The translations under genes were made by a program, and so were the position numbers. Below the pieces are notes generated by a model. The model worked only from the letters and a program-made list of their open reading frames with translations, searched no databases and was not told the DNA's origin. Positions 25,840-33,137 of a stretch of 37,594 nucleotides of DNA are shown piece by piece. The number at the start of each line of letters is the position of its first letter. The stretch's first letter is position 1. This stretch comes from Flavobacteriales bacterium (GTDB taxonomy: Bacteria; Bacteroidota; Bacteroidia; Flavobacteriales_D; Sanyastnellaceae): positions 1-37,594 of the forward strand of contig CANNHA010000009.1 in assembly GCA_947504275.1 (NCBI GenBank), read 5' to 3'.

Positions 25840-27871
25840 TGGAATCCGCTGCTTTTTCTTGATTGTCGGTTGCTGCAGGTTTCTGATCATCAGATGATGT
25901 TTCAGAAGTGGGTGCTACACTCTTTTCTTCAAGCATACCTTCTGAAGCTGGTTGATCAATAACTTTGACTTCTTCCTCCCATTTACGCGGCCCCAAAACC
26001 TCTATCAAATCATCTTTAAAAATCACCTCTTTTTCTAAAAGCTTACCTGCCAATTGGTCCAATTGATCCTTGTGAGCGCCCAACAACTCCTTTGCCTTCA
26101 AATAAGCTGTTTCTATAATTTTGCTTACTTCTTCATCGATGATTCTTGCCGTTTCCTCACTGTATGGCTTTTGAAACTGAGACTCCCCTGAACTATCGTA
26201 ATAACTGCGATTTCCAATGCGCTCATTCAATCCATAAATGCTAACCATGGCATATGCCTGTTTGGTAACTTTTTCAAGATCTGACAAGGCACCTGTAGAG
26301 ATTTTTCCAAACGCAATCTCTTCGGCTGCTCTTCCGCCCAAAGCAGCACACATATCATCCAATATTTGCTCTGTAGTTGTGATTTGACGCTCCTCTGGCA
26401 AATACCATGCAGCACCCAAAGAACGACCACGAGGAACAATAGTCACTTTCACCAAAGGCGATGCATAACGCAACAACCAGCTCACCAAAGCATGTCCACT
26501 TTCATGGTAGGCAATGGTTTTCTTTTCATCTACAGAAATGATTTTATTCTTCTTTTCCAAACCTCCGATGATGCGATCTACCGCATCCAAGAAATCTTGC
26601 TTACCCACCTCGGTGTGCCCTTTTCTTGCAGCAATTAAAGCGGCCTCATTGCATACATTGGCTATATCTGCTCCACTGAAACCAGGGGTTTGCTTTGCCA
26701 AAAATTCCACATCAAGACCTTCTCCTTTTTTGATATGTGCCAAATGAACATTGAATATTTGAACACGCTCCTTAACATCCGGCATATCTACATAAATCTG
26801 GCGATCAAATCTACCTGCGCGCAAAAGCGCTTTGTCCAATATATCGGCACGGTTGGTGGCTGCAAGGATGATAACACCTGAATTGGTTCCAAAACCATCC
26901 ATTTCTGTTAGCAATTGGTTCAAGGTATTTTCACGCTCATCATTGCTCCCGAAGTTAATGTTCTTACTTCTTGCGCGTCCAATGGCATCAATCTCATCAA
27001 TAAAAATAATGGCTGGCGCTTTTTCTTTGGCTTGTCTGAACAAGTCACGAACTCGGCTTGCACCTACTCCAACAAACATCTCCACAAAATCACTTCCTGA
27101 CAAAGAAAAGAAAGGAACTTGCGCCTCTCCAGCAACGGCTTTGGCAAGCAATGTCTTTCCTGTACCTGGAGAACCTACGAGCAATGCACCTTTGGGAATT
27201 TTTGCTCCCAACTCAGTATACTTCTTGGGGTTCTTCAAAAATTCAACAATCTCTTGAATCTCCTCCTTGGCTCCTTCCAATCCTGCAACGTCATTAAAAG
27301 TTACTTGGGTTCCTTTTCCCTTTTCAAACAGTGTGGCTTTGGATTTACCAATATTAAAAATCTGTCCGCCGCCGCCACCGCCGCCGCCCATGCGACGCAT
27401 GATGAGTACCCAACCCAATATCATAACACCCAACATGACAATCCACCAGATCAATCCTTGAGCAGTTTCATTGGGGGGTTGGTAACGAACGACAAATCCA
27501 TTCTTCTCTCCCGTTCCCTGAATCTCTTTTACAAATTCGTCACCTGGAGGGATGTTGAACCAATAATCTGCATTTCTCGAAAAACGAGACATATTGTTAT
27601 TTGTACCAATTTCATTTTTCAATGAGTCCTGACCTTTTGCGTTCAGATAAATCATGGCGGTATTGCCATCATACTCCAACTTTTCAATCAGATGTTTATC
27701 TGCAAATTGCTTGAATCTGGCAAAATCTGTCTCTCGTCCATCGCTGGAACTGTTGAAAAACATGGTACCTATCAAGATGGCAGCAATAACGCCATAGACC
27801 CAATAGAAATTCACATTCTTGGGAGCCTCTGGCATTTTTGGCTTTTGTTTTTTGTTTTTGTCTGTAGCCAT
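25832..27871 (-). CDS. ftsH: ATP-dependent zinc metalloprotease FtsH
   Basis: Membrane-anchored AAA+ protease that removes misfolded or regulated membrane and cytosolic proteins. Order: TM1 (about 22-40), periplasmic domain, TM2 (about 139-158), an eight-glycine linker, AAA domain with Walker A GSPGTGKT (233-240), Walker B IIFIDEID (288-295) and arginine fingers in RAGRFDRQ, then the zinc site HESGH (456-460). The acidic Ser/Ala/Thr-rich C-terminal tail is variable in the family. Two small departures from the most common form are Ser for Pro in the Walker A loop and Ser for Ala in HEAGH; both appear compatible with activity. It follows rsfS by 12 bp and overlaps cdsA. Confidence 0.98.
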   Translation of the reverse strand: MATDKNKKQKPKMPEAPKNVNFYWVYGVIAAILIGTMFFNSSSDGRETDFARFKQFADKHLIEKLEYDGNTAMIYLNAKGQDSLKNEIGTNNNMSRFSRNADYWFNIPPGDEFVKEIQGTGEKNGFVVRYQPPNETAQGLIWWIVMLGVMILGWVLIMRRMGGGGGGGGQIFNIGKSKATLFEKGKGTQVTFNDVAGLEGAKEEIQEIVEFLKNPKKYTELGAKIPKGALLVGSPGTGKTLLAKAVAGEAQVPFFSLSGSDFVEMFVGVGASRVRDLFRQAKEKAPAIIFIDEIDAIGRARSKNINFGSNDERENTLNQLLTEMDGFGTNSGVIILAATNRADILDKALLRAGRFDRQIYVDMPDVKERVQIFNVHLAHIKKGEGLDVEFLAKQTPGFSGADIANVCNEAALIAARKGHTEVGKQDFLDAVDRIIGGLEKKNKIISVDEKKTIAYHESGHALVSWLLRYASPLVKVTIVPRGRSLGAAWYLPEERQITTTEQILDDMCAALGGRAAEEIAFGKISTGALSDLEKVTKQAYAMVSIYGLNERIGNRSYYDSSGESQFQKPYSEETARIIDEEVSKIIETAYLKAKELLGAHKDQLDQLAGKLLEKEVIFKDDLIEVLGPRKWEEEVKVIDQPASEGMLEEKSVAPTSETSSDDQKPAATDNQEKAADSNE

Positions 27872-27883
27872 ATAAATATTTCT

Positions 27884-28255
27884 TTATTCTTCTATTCTGG
27901 TAAACTTTGCATCACCCCACAACTGCTCTAGGTTATAAAATGTGCGGGTTTCCTCGTCAAAAACGTGAACCAATACCGTAAAGTAATCCATCAAAATCCA
28001 TTTGGCATTGCGCTTTCCTTCAATGCGTCTTGGGCTATCATCCAAGTGCTCTTCTGTGAAACGATCTACCGAATTGCTAATGGCTTCAACTTGTGTAGAG
28101 CTATTTCCCGTTGCAATCACGAAATAATTGGCCACTGCTGACTCAATATCTCTCAAATCCATCACCACGATATTGGTGGCCTTCACCTCTTGCATGCCAT
28201 GAACGATAACATCAATGAGTTGTTCGTCACCCGCTTTCTTAACTTTTTTAGCCAT
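27884..28255 (-). CDS. rsfS: Ribosomal silencing factor RsfS (DUF143/Iojap family)
   Basis: Binds ribosomal protein uL14 and blocks joining of the subunits when nutrients are short. The 123-residue product from the ATG at 28255 has the family core VMDLRDIESAVANYFVIATGNSSTQVEAISNSV, RRIEGKRNAKWILMDYFTVLVHVF and the C-terminal FYNLEQLWGDAK. The longer ORF adds a non-family N-terminus across the promoter. It precedes ftsH by 12 bp, a pairing found in many Bacteroidota, and is divergent from birA. Confidence 0.96.
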   Translation of the reverse strand: MAKKVKKAGDEQLIDVIVHGMQEVKATNIVVMDLRDIESAVANYFVIATGNSSTQVEAISNSVDRFTEEHLDDSPRRIEGKRNAKWILMDYFTVLVHVFDEETRTFYNLEQLWGDAKFTRIEE

Positions 28256-28268
28256 ACTATTATTTGTG

Positions 28269-28276
28269 CAAATGTA
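28269..28276 (-). promoter_or_regulatory. -7 promoter box of rsfS-ftsH-cdsA-psd
   Basis: TACATTTG on the minus strand is an exact TAnnTTTG match and ends 13 nt before the rsfS ATG. A possible -33 TTG lies 15 nt upstream, which is short of the usual spacing. Confidence 0.5.
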
Positions 28277-28304
28277 CAATCTTCCAAGCCTCAAAAATGT
28301 GCTT

Positions 28305-28312
28305 TATCTTCG
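28305..28312 (+). promoter_or_regulatory. Possible -7 promoter box of birA
   Basis: TATCTTCG differs from TAnnTTTG by one base and ends 6 nt before the birA ATG. No -33 element is clear, so this is tentative. Confidence 0.3.
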
Positions 28313-28318
28313 CCATTC

Positions 28319-29050
28319 ATGGAAATTAACCGCATTTCACTTTTCGAGGTAGATTCAACGAACAACTATGCCTCCAATTTGATGGAATCGGAAACATTGC
28401 CGCATGCATCTGTCATTACGGCGCAATTCCAAACCCAAGGCAGAGGTCAACGAGGCAATGAATGGCATGGGGCGGCCAATCAAAACTTAATGGCCACCTG
28501 GGTGTTTCATTTCAAATACCTCAAAACAGCTGATAGCTTTGTATACAATCAGGCAGTAGCATTGGCATTGCGCAAAGGAATCTCTGAGTGGTTAGACAAG
28601 GACGTTTTTATCAAATGGCCCAATGACATCATTGTTCAAGATAAAAAGATTGCAGGTATTCTCATCGAGAACAACATTCAAGGAGACAATGTCAGATCTT
28701 CTTTGTGTGGAATCGGCGTTAACGTCTTGCAGTTGCAATTTCCACTTGGTAACGCTACTTCATTGCGATTAGAAGGGTCCAAAATTGACAAGGTAGATGA
28801 CTTGCTCAGCAATGTTCATGAACAATTGCTGCAACATCTCGAATTGATCCAAAACAGCCCTATTGGTATCCATAAGCAATACCTTCAACACCTTTATCAA
28901 CTAGGAAATAAAATTGAATTTTATCATAACAACCTACGCATTGAAGGCCAAATCAAGGGAGTCGATGAATGGGGAAGGTTACATGTTGAAAGCCCGTCTT
29001 TAGGTTCTCAGTATTTTCAGGCAGGTGAAATACGTTGGGTTTGGGCATAA
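28319..29050 (+). CDS. birA: Biotin--[acetyl-CoA-carboxylase] ligase
   Basis: Activates biotin with ATP and attaches it to the biotin carrier protein of acetyl-CoA carboxylase. The 243-residue product contains the biotinyl-AMP loop GRGQRGNEWHG (41-51), KWPNDIIVQDKKIAGILIEN with the catalytic lysine, and a C-terminal SH3-like segment (RIEGQIKGVDEWGRLHVES). It lacks the N-terminal DNA-binding helix-turn-helix of E. coli BirA, so it should be an enzyme only and not a repressor. The ATG at 28319 is preferred because the longer ORF reads back across rsfS and its promoter. A terminator follows immediately after the stop. Confidence 0.95.
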   Translation: MEINRISLFEVDSTNNYASNLMESETLPHASVITAQFQTQGRGQRGNEWHGAANQNLMATWVFHFKYLKTADSFVYNQAVALALRKGISEWLDKDVFIKWPNDIIVQDKKIAGILIENNIQGDNVRSSLCGIGVNVLQLQFPLGNATSLRLEGSKIDKVDDLLSNVHEQLLQHLELIQNSPIGIHKQYLQHLYQLGNKIEFYHNNLRIEGQIKGVDEWGRLHVESPSLGSQYFQAGEIRWVWA

Positions 29051-29051
29051 A

Positions 29052-29073
29052 AAAAGGACCCGAAGGTCCTTTT
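29052..29073. terminator. Bidirectional terminator after birA
   Basis: AAAAGGACC and GGTCCTTTT pair as a 9-bp stem around a CGAA loop, directly after the birA stop and 16 bp from the end of the convergent gene. Confidence 0.87.
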
Positions 29074-29089
29074 CAATTGACTTAAAATC

Positions 29090-29515
29090 TTATTTCTCTT
29101 TGTGTCCTGCCACTACAGTAACGCAACCTTGACGAACAATGGTACCCCCTGAATCTGGAACCCTTACGCGCACTTTTAATTGTTGCGTATTGGCCATTCT
29201 AAAATCAAAGCTAGACTTATTGGTTGCTGTTTTGTTGGTGTACAACAACTCATCATTGGTATCCAAAACCTCAAACTCAACCTCAGGAAGGACAGGGTGA
29301 GCCATCACAACTAAACGATAATCTTTGCCACCGTAAAAGGTCATCAAAACTTCCGCTTCATCGCCTTCCATGAATAGAGCAGCGTTGTAATTTTCATTTT
29401 GAATGTATCCTGACAAGTTGGGCAACACACGGTTCTTGGTAAATGCTCTGCATTGGGCAGAGGCCGCTGAGGCTATAAATACACTGAATATAAGAGAGAA
29501 AAATAATTTCTTCAT
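29090..29515 (-). CDS. Small secreted protein of unknown function
   Basis: 141 residues from the ATG at 29515. The N-terminus (MKKLFFSLIFSVFIASAASAQ) is a clear signal peptide with an AxA-Q cleavage site. The mature part has two cysteines that could pair (in QCRAF and QGCVTV) and a strand-rich pattern: NYNAALFMEGDEAEVLMTFYGGKDYRLVVM, then EVEFEVLDTNDELLYTNK and LKVRVRVPDSG, suggesting a single beta-sandwich of about 120 residues. I do not recognise the family. An alternative ATG at 29527 overlaps the upstream stop as TAATG, so it is probably translated with the lipoprotein gene, and the two may work together in the envelope. Confidence 0.8.
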   Translation of the reverse strand: MKKLFFSLIFSVFIASAASAQCRAFTKNRVLPNLSGYIQNENYNAALFMEGDEAEVLMTFYGGKDYRLVVMAHPVLPEVEFEVLDTNDELLYTNKTATNKSSFDFRMANTQQLKVRVRVPDSGGTIVRQGCVTVVAGHKEK

Positions 29516-29526
29516 TGGATTAAGCA

Positions 29527-30429
29527 TTAGGAGATGTACTTGGTTCTGATCTTTTTCACTGTTTCTGTTAAAGCCTTAAGGGTGTCATCCTTGACAGCGG
29601 TTTTAGCGCCATTCCCAATGACCATAACACCATCTTCAGCCTTGGTTGTAGTTGTCTTTTGAGACGACATTTCTACTTGACTCAATACCTTTTGAATTTC
29701 CAAAAGATCGTTTTTCATGTCATTCAACACTGGCTTCGAGTCAAAACTTGAATAATAGTTCAACAGATTCTCCAAAACCAATTTTTGCTCGCCTATTCTC
29801 ATTTTCAACGCATCCCCTTTGGCTTTCTGAGCGTATTGTAAACTCAAATGCAAAGCTTCCAACCAACCGCCCGAGATAACCAATGCGGAAATTTCAATGC
29901 GATCATTCTCTTTCAAATAGCCATTCAAATCTCCGTAAGCAGAAGTAACAATTTTAAGGATACTATCTCTGTTGTCTTGATTCTCTGCCAATTTGGTGAC
30001 CACTGAATCGTTGATTCCACCATCGATAGACATGGCTGATGCTAGCTTTTTAGCCGCAGCAAAATAAACCATGCTTTCTTGCTTTTGATCAAAAATGGAG
30101 GCATAACTCAAATCAGCTCCATAAATTCCCAAATTAATGGCTTGCTTGGCTTCTCCAATGTATTTATCCACATTTTCAACGGGATTCAACATCTTTTTGT
30201 CATAAGAATAACCTTCTTTCTTAATCAAAGAAGCCATCTCTATAGGTGAAGGAATATTAAAAAATATTTTCTTCAATTGCTCAATGCGGGCTTGGTCCAT
30301 GGAATCCTTTTTGGCATCCATTGGAGGCTGTTGCTGGGCGCTTTGTTGGCATCCTCCGCAGGAGGTGAACTGCAAAGCCGACATGGCCAATCCGCTCATC
30401 ACAACAAAACCAATCAATCTTTTCTTCAT
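29527..30429 (-). CDS. Predicted lipoprotein of unknown function
   Basis: 300 residues from the ATG at 30429. The N-terminus (MKKRLIGFVVMSGLAMSALQFTSC) ends in a lipobox with Cys24 as the lipidated residue, followed by a Gly/Gln/Pro linker. The mature part appears almost wholly alpha-helical, with amphipathic segments such as VDKYIGEAKQAINLGIYGADLSYASI and WLEALHLSLQYAQKAKGDALK, like a helical bundle. I do not recognise the family. It is followed by the small secreted protein gene with no gap. queG lies upstream after a 75-bp space that contains a possible promoter. Confidence 0.85.
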   Translation of the reverse strand: MKKRLIGFVVMSGLAMSALQFTSCGGCQQSAQQQPPMDAKKDSMDQARIEQLKKIFFNIPSPIEMASLIKKEGYSYDKKMLNPVENVDKYIGEAKQAINLGIYGADLSYASIFDQKQESMVYFAAAKKLASAMSIDGGINDSVVTKLAENQDNRDSILKIVTSAYGDLNGYLKENDRIEISALVISGGWLEALHLSLQYAQKAKGDALKMRIGEQKLVLENLLNYYSSFDSKPVLNDMKNDLLEIQKVLSQVEMSSQKTTTTKAEDGVMVIGNGAKTAVKDDTLKALTETVKKIRTKYIS

Positions 30430-30462
30430 ATGGGAATATTTAGGTTTGGTCATTTAACGCTA

Positions 30463-30493
30463 TAAATGTAAAATAGTTTCATCAAATTAGCAA
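30463..30493 (-). promoter_or_regulatory. Possible promoter of the lipoprotein gene
   Basis: TTG (30491-30493), a 20-nt spacer and TACATTTA (30463-30470) on the minus strand. The -7 box has one mismatch. It lies 33 nt before the ATG. Confidence 0.42.
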
Positions 30494-30504
30494 CCTTTAA
30501 TTAT

Positions 30505-31431
30505 CTAAGGGCGCAAATGTTCGATATTTTTTATCATTCCACTCCATTTTGTGCGCTCTAACGCAGTTCCTTTTGTGAGTTTTTTAAAATCCTCCGCAGT
30601 TGTTTCCAGCCATTCACTATGTGTCTTGCTTAAGATCTCCTCTTTAGGTTTGAAACGAGATTCATTGTGCGGTTTAGAAAACCGATTCCACGGACAAACA
30701 TCTTGGCATATATCACAACCAAAGACCCAGTCATTCCATTGCCCTTTGTATGCTTCAGGAATAGACTCCTTCAGTTCAATGGTAAAGTAGGCAATGCATT
30801 TGCTTCCATCCACTATCTGCGGAGCTACAATGGCTTCCGTTGGGCACGCATCAATGCACTTGGTGCACTTGCCGCAATGATCCGTAGTAGGTCCATCAGG
30901 TTCCAATTCAATATCTATGATTAATTCAGCTATAAAAAAAAATGACCCTACTTGCTTTTGTATCAAATTAGCATTCTTACCTACCCATCCTAGGCCAGAC
31001 TTCACAGCCCAAGCCTTCTCCAGTATGGGAGCACTATCAACAAAACACCTCCCTTCCACTGCACCCCAATTCAAATTGATTTGGTCAAATAAGATTTTTA
31101 ATTTGTCTTTTACAACAAAATGATAATCTTCGCCATAGGCATATTTTGCAATCTTGGTGTCAGTTCCATTGAAGCTCTGCTCTGGAAAATAATTGTACAG
31201 GAGGCTAATCACAGACTTGCTTCCAGGTACCAATTTCTGGGTGTCCAGCCGTTCATCAAAATGGCGTTCCATGTAGGACATTTTCCCATGATAGCCTTTG
31301 GTCAGCCAACTTTCCAAACGCGGTGCTTCATCCTGTAAGAATCCCGAATCACTTATTCCACAGCTGATAAAGCCCAGTTCGTTGGCCCATTTCTTGACTT
31401 CTTGACTTCGCTGATGGGCAATGAGGTTCAT
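30505..31431 (-). CDS. queG: Epoxyqueuosine reductase QueG
   Basis: Cobalamin-dependent iron-sulfur enzyme that reduces epoxyqueuosine to queuosine in the wobble position of certain tRNAs. The 308 residues hold two ferredoxin-type [4Fe-4S] sites: [12 protein letters not shown] (Cys186/189/192/196) and [11 protein letters not shown] (Cys239/242/246) with Cys212 between them. The VDSAP motif provides Asp132, matching the catalytic Asp of the family. It starts 2 nt after the ruvB stop. C-terminal HEAT-like repeats seen in some relatives are absent, so it is the shorter form. Its function needs cobalamin, made or imported elsewhere. Confidence 0.96.
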   Translation of the reverse strand: MNLIAHQRSQEVKKWANELGFISCGISDSGFLQDEAPRLESWLTKGYHGKMSYMERHFDERLDTQKLVPGSKSVISLLYNYFPEQSFNGTDTKIAKYAYGEDYHFVVKDKLKILFDQINLNWGAVEGRCFVDSAPILEKAWAVKSGLGWVGKNANLIQKQVGSFFFIAELIIDIELEPDGPTTDHCGKCTKCIDACPTEAIVAPQIVDGSKCIAYFTIELKESIPEAYKGQWNDWVFGCDICQDVCPWNRFSKPHNESRFKPKEEILSKTHSEWLETTAEDFKKLTKGTALERTKWSGMIKNIEHLRP

Positions 31432-31433
31432 GA

Positions 31434-32453
31434 TTAAAACAACTGCCCTGGATTTCTTTTGATTCCTTTACCCAAGTGGGTGTATGTCTTATCCGTTATT
31501 TGTCTTCCTCTAGGGGTTCTGATTAGAAACCCTTCTTGGATGAGGAATGGTTCGTAGACCTCTTCAATGGTTCCAGAATCTTCGCCTACAGCAGTTGCGA
31601 TGGTGGTAAGCCCGACAGGACCTCCATTGAACTTATCCATGAGACAAGTCAAGATTTTATTATCCATTTCATCCAGTCCAAAAGTATCTACATTCAGCGC
31701 ACTCAAAGCAGTTTGAGTAATATCCAGCGCTATGGTTCCATCGCCTTTGATCTGCGCAAAATCTCTAACACGTCTGAGCAATGCATTGGCAATCCTAGGC
31801 GTCCCTCTGCTGCGTCGAGCCATTTCAAAGGCTGCCGATTCATTGATGGGAATTCCCAATATTCCGGCGCTTCTTTCCACGATATCAGTTAGAATACGCG
31901 CATCGTAGTATGATAAACGCGAATTGATCCCAAATCTAGCGCGCAATGGAGAGGTCAACAAACCTGAGCGTGTGGTTGCTCCCACCAATGTAAACGGATT
32001 CAAGGCAATTTGAACCGTTCTTGCATTGGGCCCTGTATCAATCACCAAATCAATTTTAAAATCTTCCATAGCAGAATATAAATACTCCTCAACCACTGGA
32101 CTCAACCGATGAATCTCATCGATAAATAAAATATCATTGGGTTCCAAATTGGTTAACAATCCGGCCAAATCAGCGGGCTTATCGAGCACTGGACCAGAAG
32201 TTGTTTTTATCCCTACTCCCATTTCATTGGCAATAATGTTGGCCAATGTGGTCTTTCCTAGGCCAGGAGGGCCATGCAATAGTACATGATCTAAACTCTC
32301 TTCTCGCAATTTGGCGGCAGAAACAAAAATTTGAAGATTCTCCAAGACTTGGCGTTGGCCCGTAAAATCATCAAACATCTTTGGGCGCAATGCACGCTCA
32401 AAATCACGATCACCTCCTTGTTCCGCTTGTGCACGGATATCAAATTCAGACAT
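31434..32453 (-). CDS. ruvB: Holliday junction branch migration DNA helicase RuvB
   Basis: AAA+ motor that drives branch migration with RuvA. The 339-residue product shows Walker A GPPGLGKT (61-68), Walker B FIDEIH (110-115), the sensor motif GATTRSG followed by PLRARFG, and a C-terminal winged-helix domain ending in [14 protein letters not shown]. Length is typical. Its ATG lies 4 nt after an exact TAnnTTTG box, so it may have its own leaderless transcript. It sits downstream of the cytochrome oxidase genes and is followed by queG, an order I recall from Flavobacteriales. ruvA and ruvC are not in the window. Confidence 0.98.
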   Translation of the reverse strand: MSEFDIRAQAEQGGDRDFERALRPKMFDDFTGQRQVLENLQIFVSAAKLREESLDHVLLHGPPGLGKTTLANIIANEMGVGIKTTSGPVLDKPADLAGLLTNLEPNDILFIDEIHRLSPVVEEYLYSAMEDFKIDLVIDTGPNARTVQIALNPFTLVGATTRSGLLTSPLRARFGINSRLSYYDARILTDIVERSAGILGIPINESAAFEMARRSRGTPRIANALLRRVRDFAQIKGDGTIALDITQTALSALNVDTFGLDEMDNKILTCLMDKFNGGPVGLTTIATAVGEDSGTIEEVYEPFLIQEGFLIRTPRGRQITDKTYTHLGKGIKRNPGQLF

Positions 32454-32457
32454 TATA

Positions 32458-32465
32458 CAAAGTTA
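32458..32465 (-). promoter_or_regulatory. Putative -7 promoter box of ruvB, adjacent to the start codon
   Basis: TAACTTTG on the minus strand matches TAnnTTTG exactly, with only TATA between it and the ATG. No -33 TTG lies at normal spacing (the nearest leaves 11 nt), so this is provisional. Confidence 0.45.
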
Positions 32466-32467
32466 AA

Positions 32468-33103
32468 TCAATCTGTCAAGATTTTATCCTTATATCTCTC
32501 CCACAATTCTTCAAATAGCATTCTTGCCTTAAAAACATACAGGGGTGCATAAAAGTTTTGATCAATGGCCTGATTGTTCTTTAGCATTATTCGATAACCG
32601 TATCCCATTCCTACCGCAATCCATGGAGAAAATTTATACTCTATCGAAATGGAAGGCTCATATAAAATGACCATGCCCTCCTTCCATTTTACATTTTCGC
32701 CATCATCTTTCCAATGCAAAAAAGACTTGCCACAACCCAACTGCACCGGAAGAGTACCAATCCAATGTTTTTTGTTATAAAAGACAAACTCACCAAACAA
32801 AGATGCGTATCTCATTTTCAAAGGAACCATCTTTCCTTCTTGAGGCAAGTACTCTTCGACTCCTCTTCCCATCCAATGATATCCAAAACCCAAGGTCAGA
32901 CGCTTGTTAAAAATCAATCCTGCTTTCAATGCTTGAATTCCAATTCTTCGGCCGGTCATGAAAGAATTGTAACTGGTCCAATAAAAAGTGGGCTTGGGGT
33001 CGGCACGCAAATGATGTTTTAGTGAATCTACCAAAGGATATACTTGACTGCGCATCAAGAACGAGATTGTTGTAAATGATAACAAACAAAAAATCCGCAA
33101 CAT
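32468..33103 (-). CDS. Small secreted, probably outer-membrane, protein of unknown function
   Basis: 211 residues from the ATG at 33103. A signal peptide (MLRIFCLLSFTTISFLMRSQ) is followed by strand-rich, aromatic-rich sequence with alternating hydrophobic residues: KRLTLGFGYHWMGRG, RYASLFGEFVFYNKKHW and EPSISIEYKFSPWIAVGMGYGYRIML. This resembles a small outer-membrane beta-barrel of about 8 strands. I do not recognise the family. The start codon lies inside a strong terminator hairpin that ends the cytochrome oxidase operon, so expression is likely to be low or controlled by read-through. The next possible Met (MRSQ) would destroy the signal peptide. It sits between ctaD and ruvB. Confidence 0.75.
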   Translation of the reverse strand: MLRIFCLLSFTTISFLMRSQVYPLVDSLKHHLRADPKPTFYWTSYNSFMTGRRIGIQALKAGLIFNKRLTLGFGYHWMGRGVEEYLPQEGKMVPLKMRYASLFGEFVFYNKKHWIGTLPVQLGCGKSFLHWKDDGENVKWKEGMVILYEPSISIEYKFSPWIAVGMGYGYRIMLKNNQAIDQNFYAPLYVFKARMLFEELWERYKDKILTD

Positions 33104-33120
33104 TTTGTTGCGGATTTTTT
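33088..33120. terminator. Strong terminator after ctaD, overlapping the start of the next gene
   Basis: A 15-bp perfect stem (33088-33102 with 33106-33120) with a 3-nt loop has the core ATCCGCAACA/TGTTGCGGAT and flanking A/T runs. It lies 17 bp after the ctaD stop. The minus-strand ATG at 33101-33103 is at the loop, so the right arm and T-run encode the first residues of the following gene. Confidence 0.88.
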
Positions 33121-33137
33121 TAAAATACTTTATTTCC

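Noticed and set aside
27119-27625. 168-residue plus-strand ORF opposite ftsH, and several others in that area.
   Set aside because: They are shadows of a well-conserved gene, without motifs.
32466-32485. TTGACA-like sequence upstream of ruvB as a sigma70-type -35 element.
   Set aside because: No TATAAT lies at 17-nt spacing, and promoters in this group follow another consensus.
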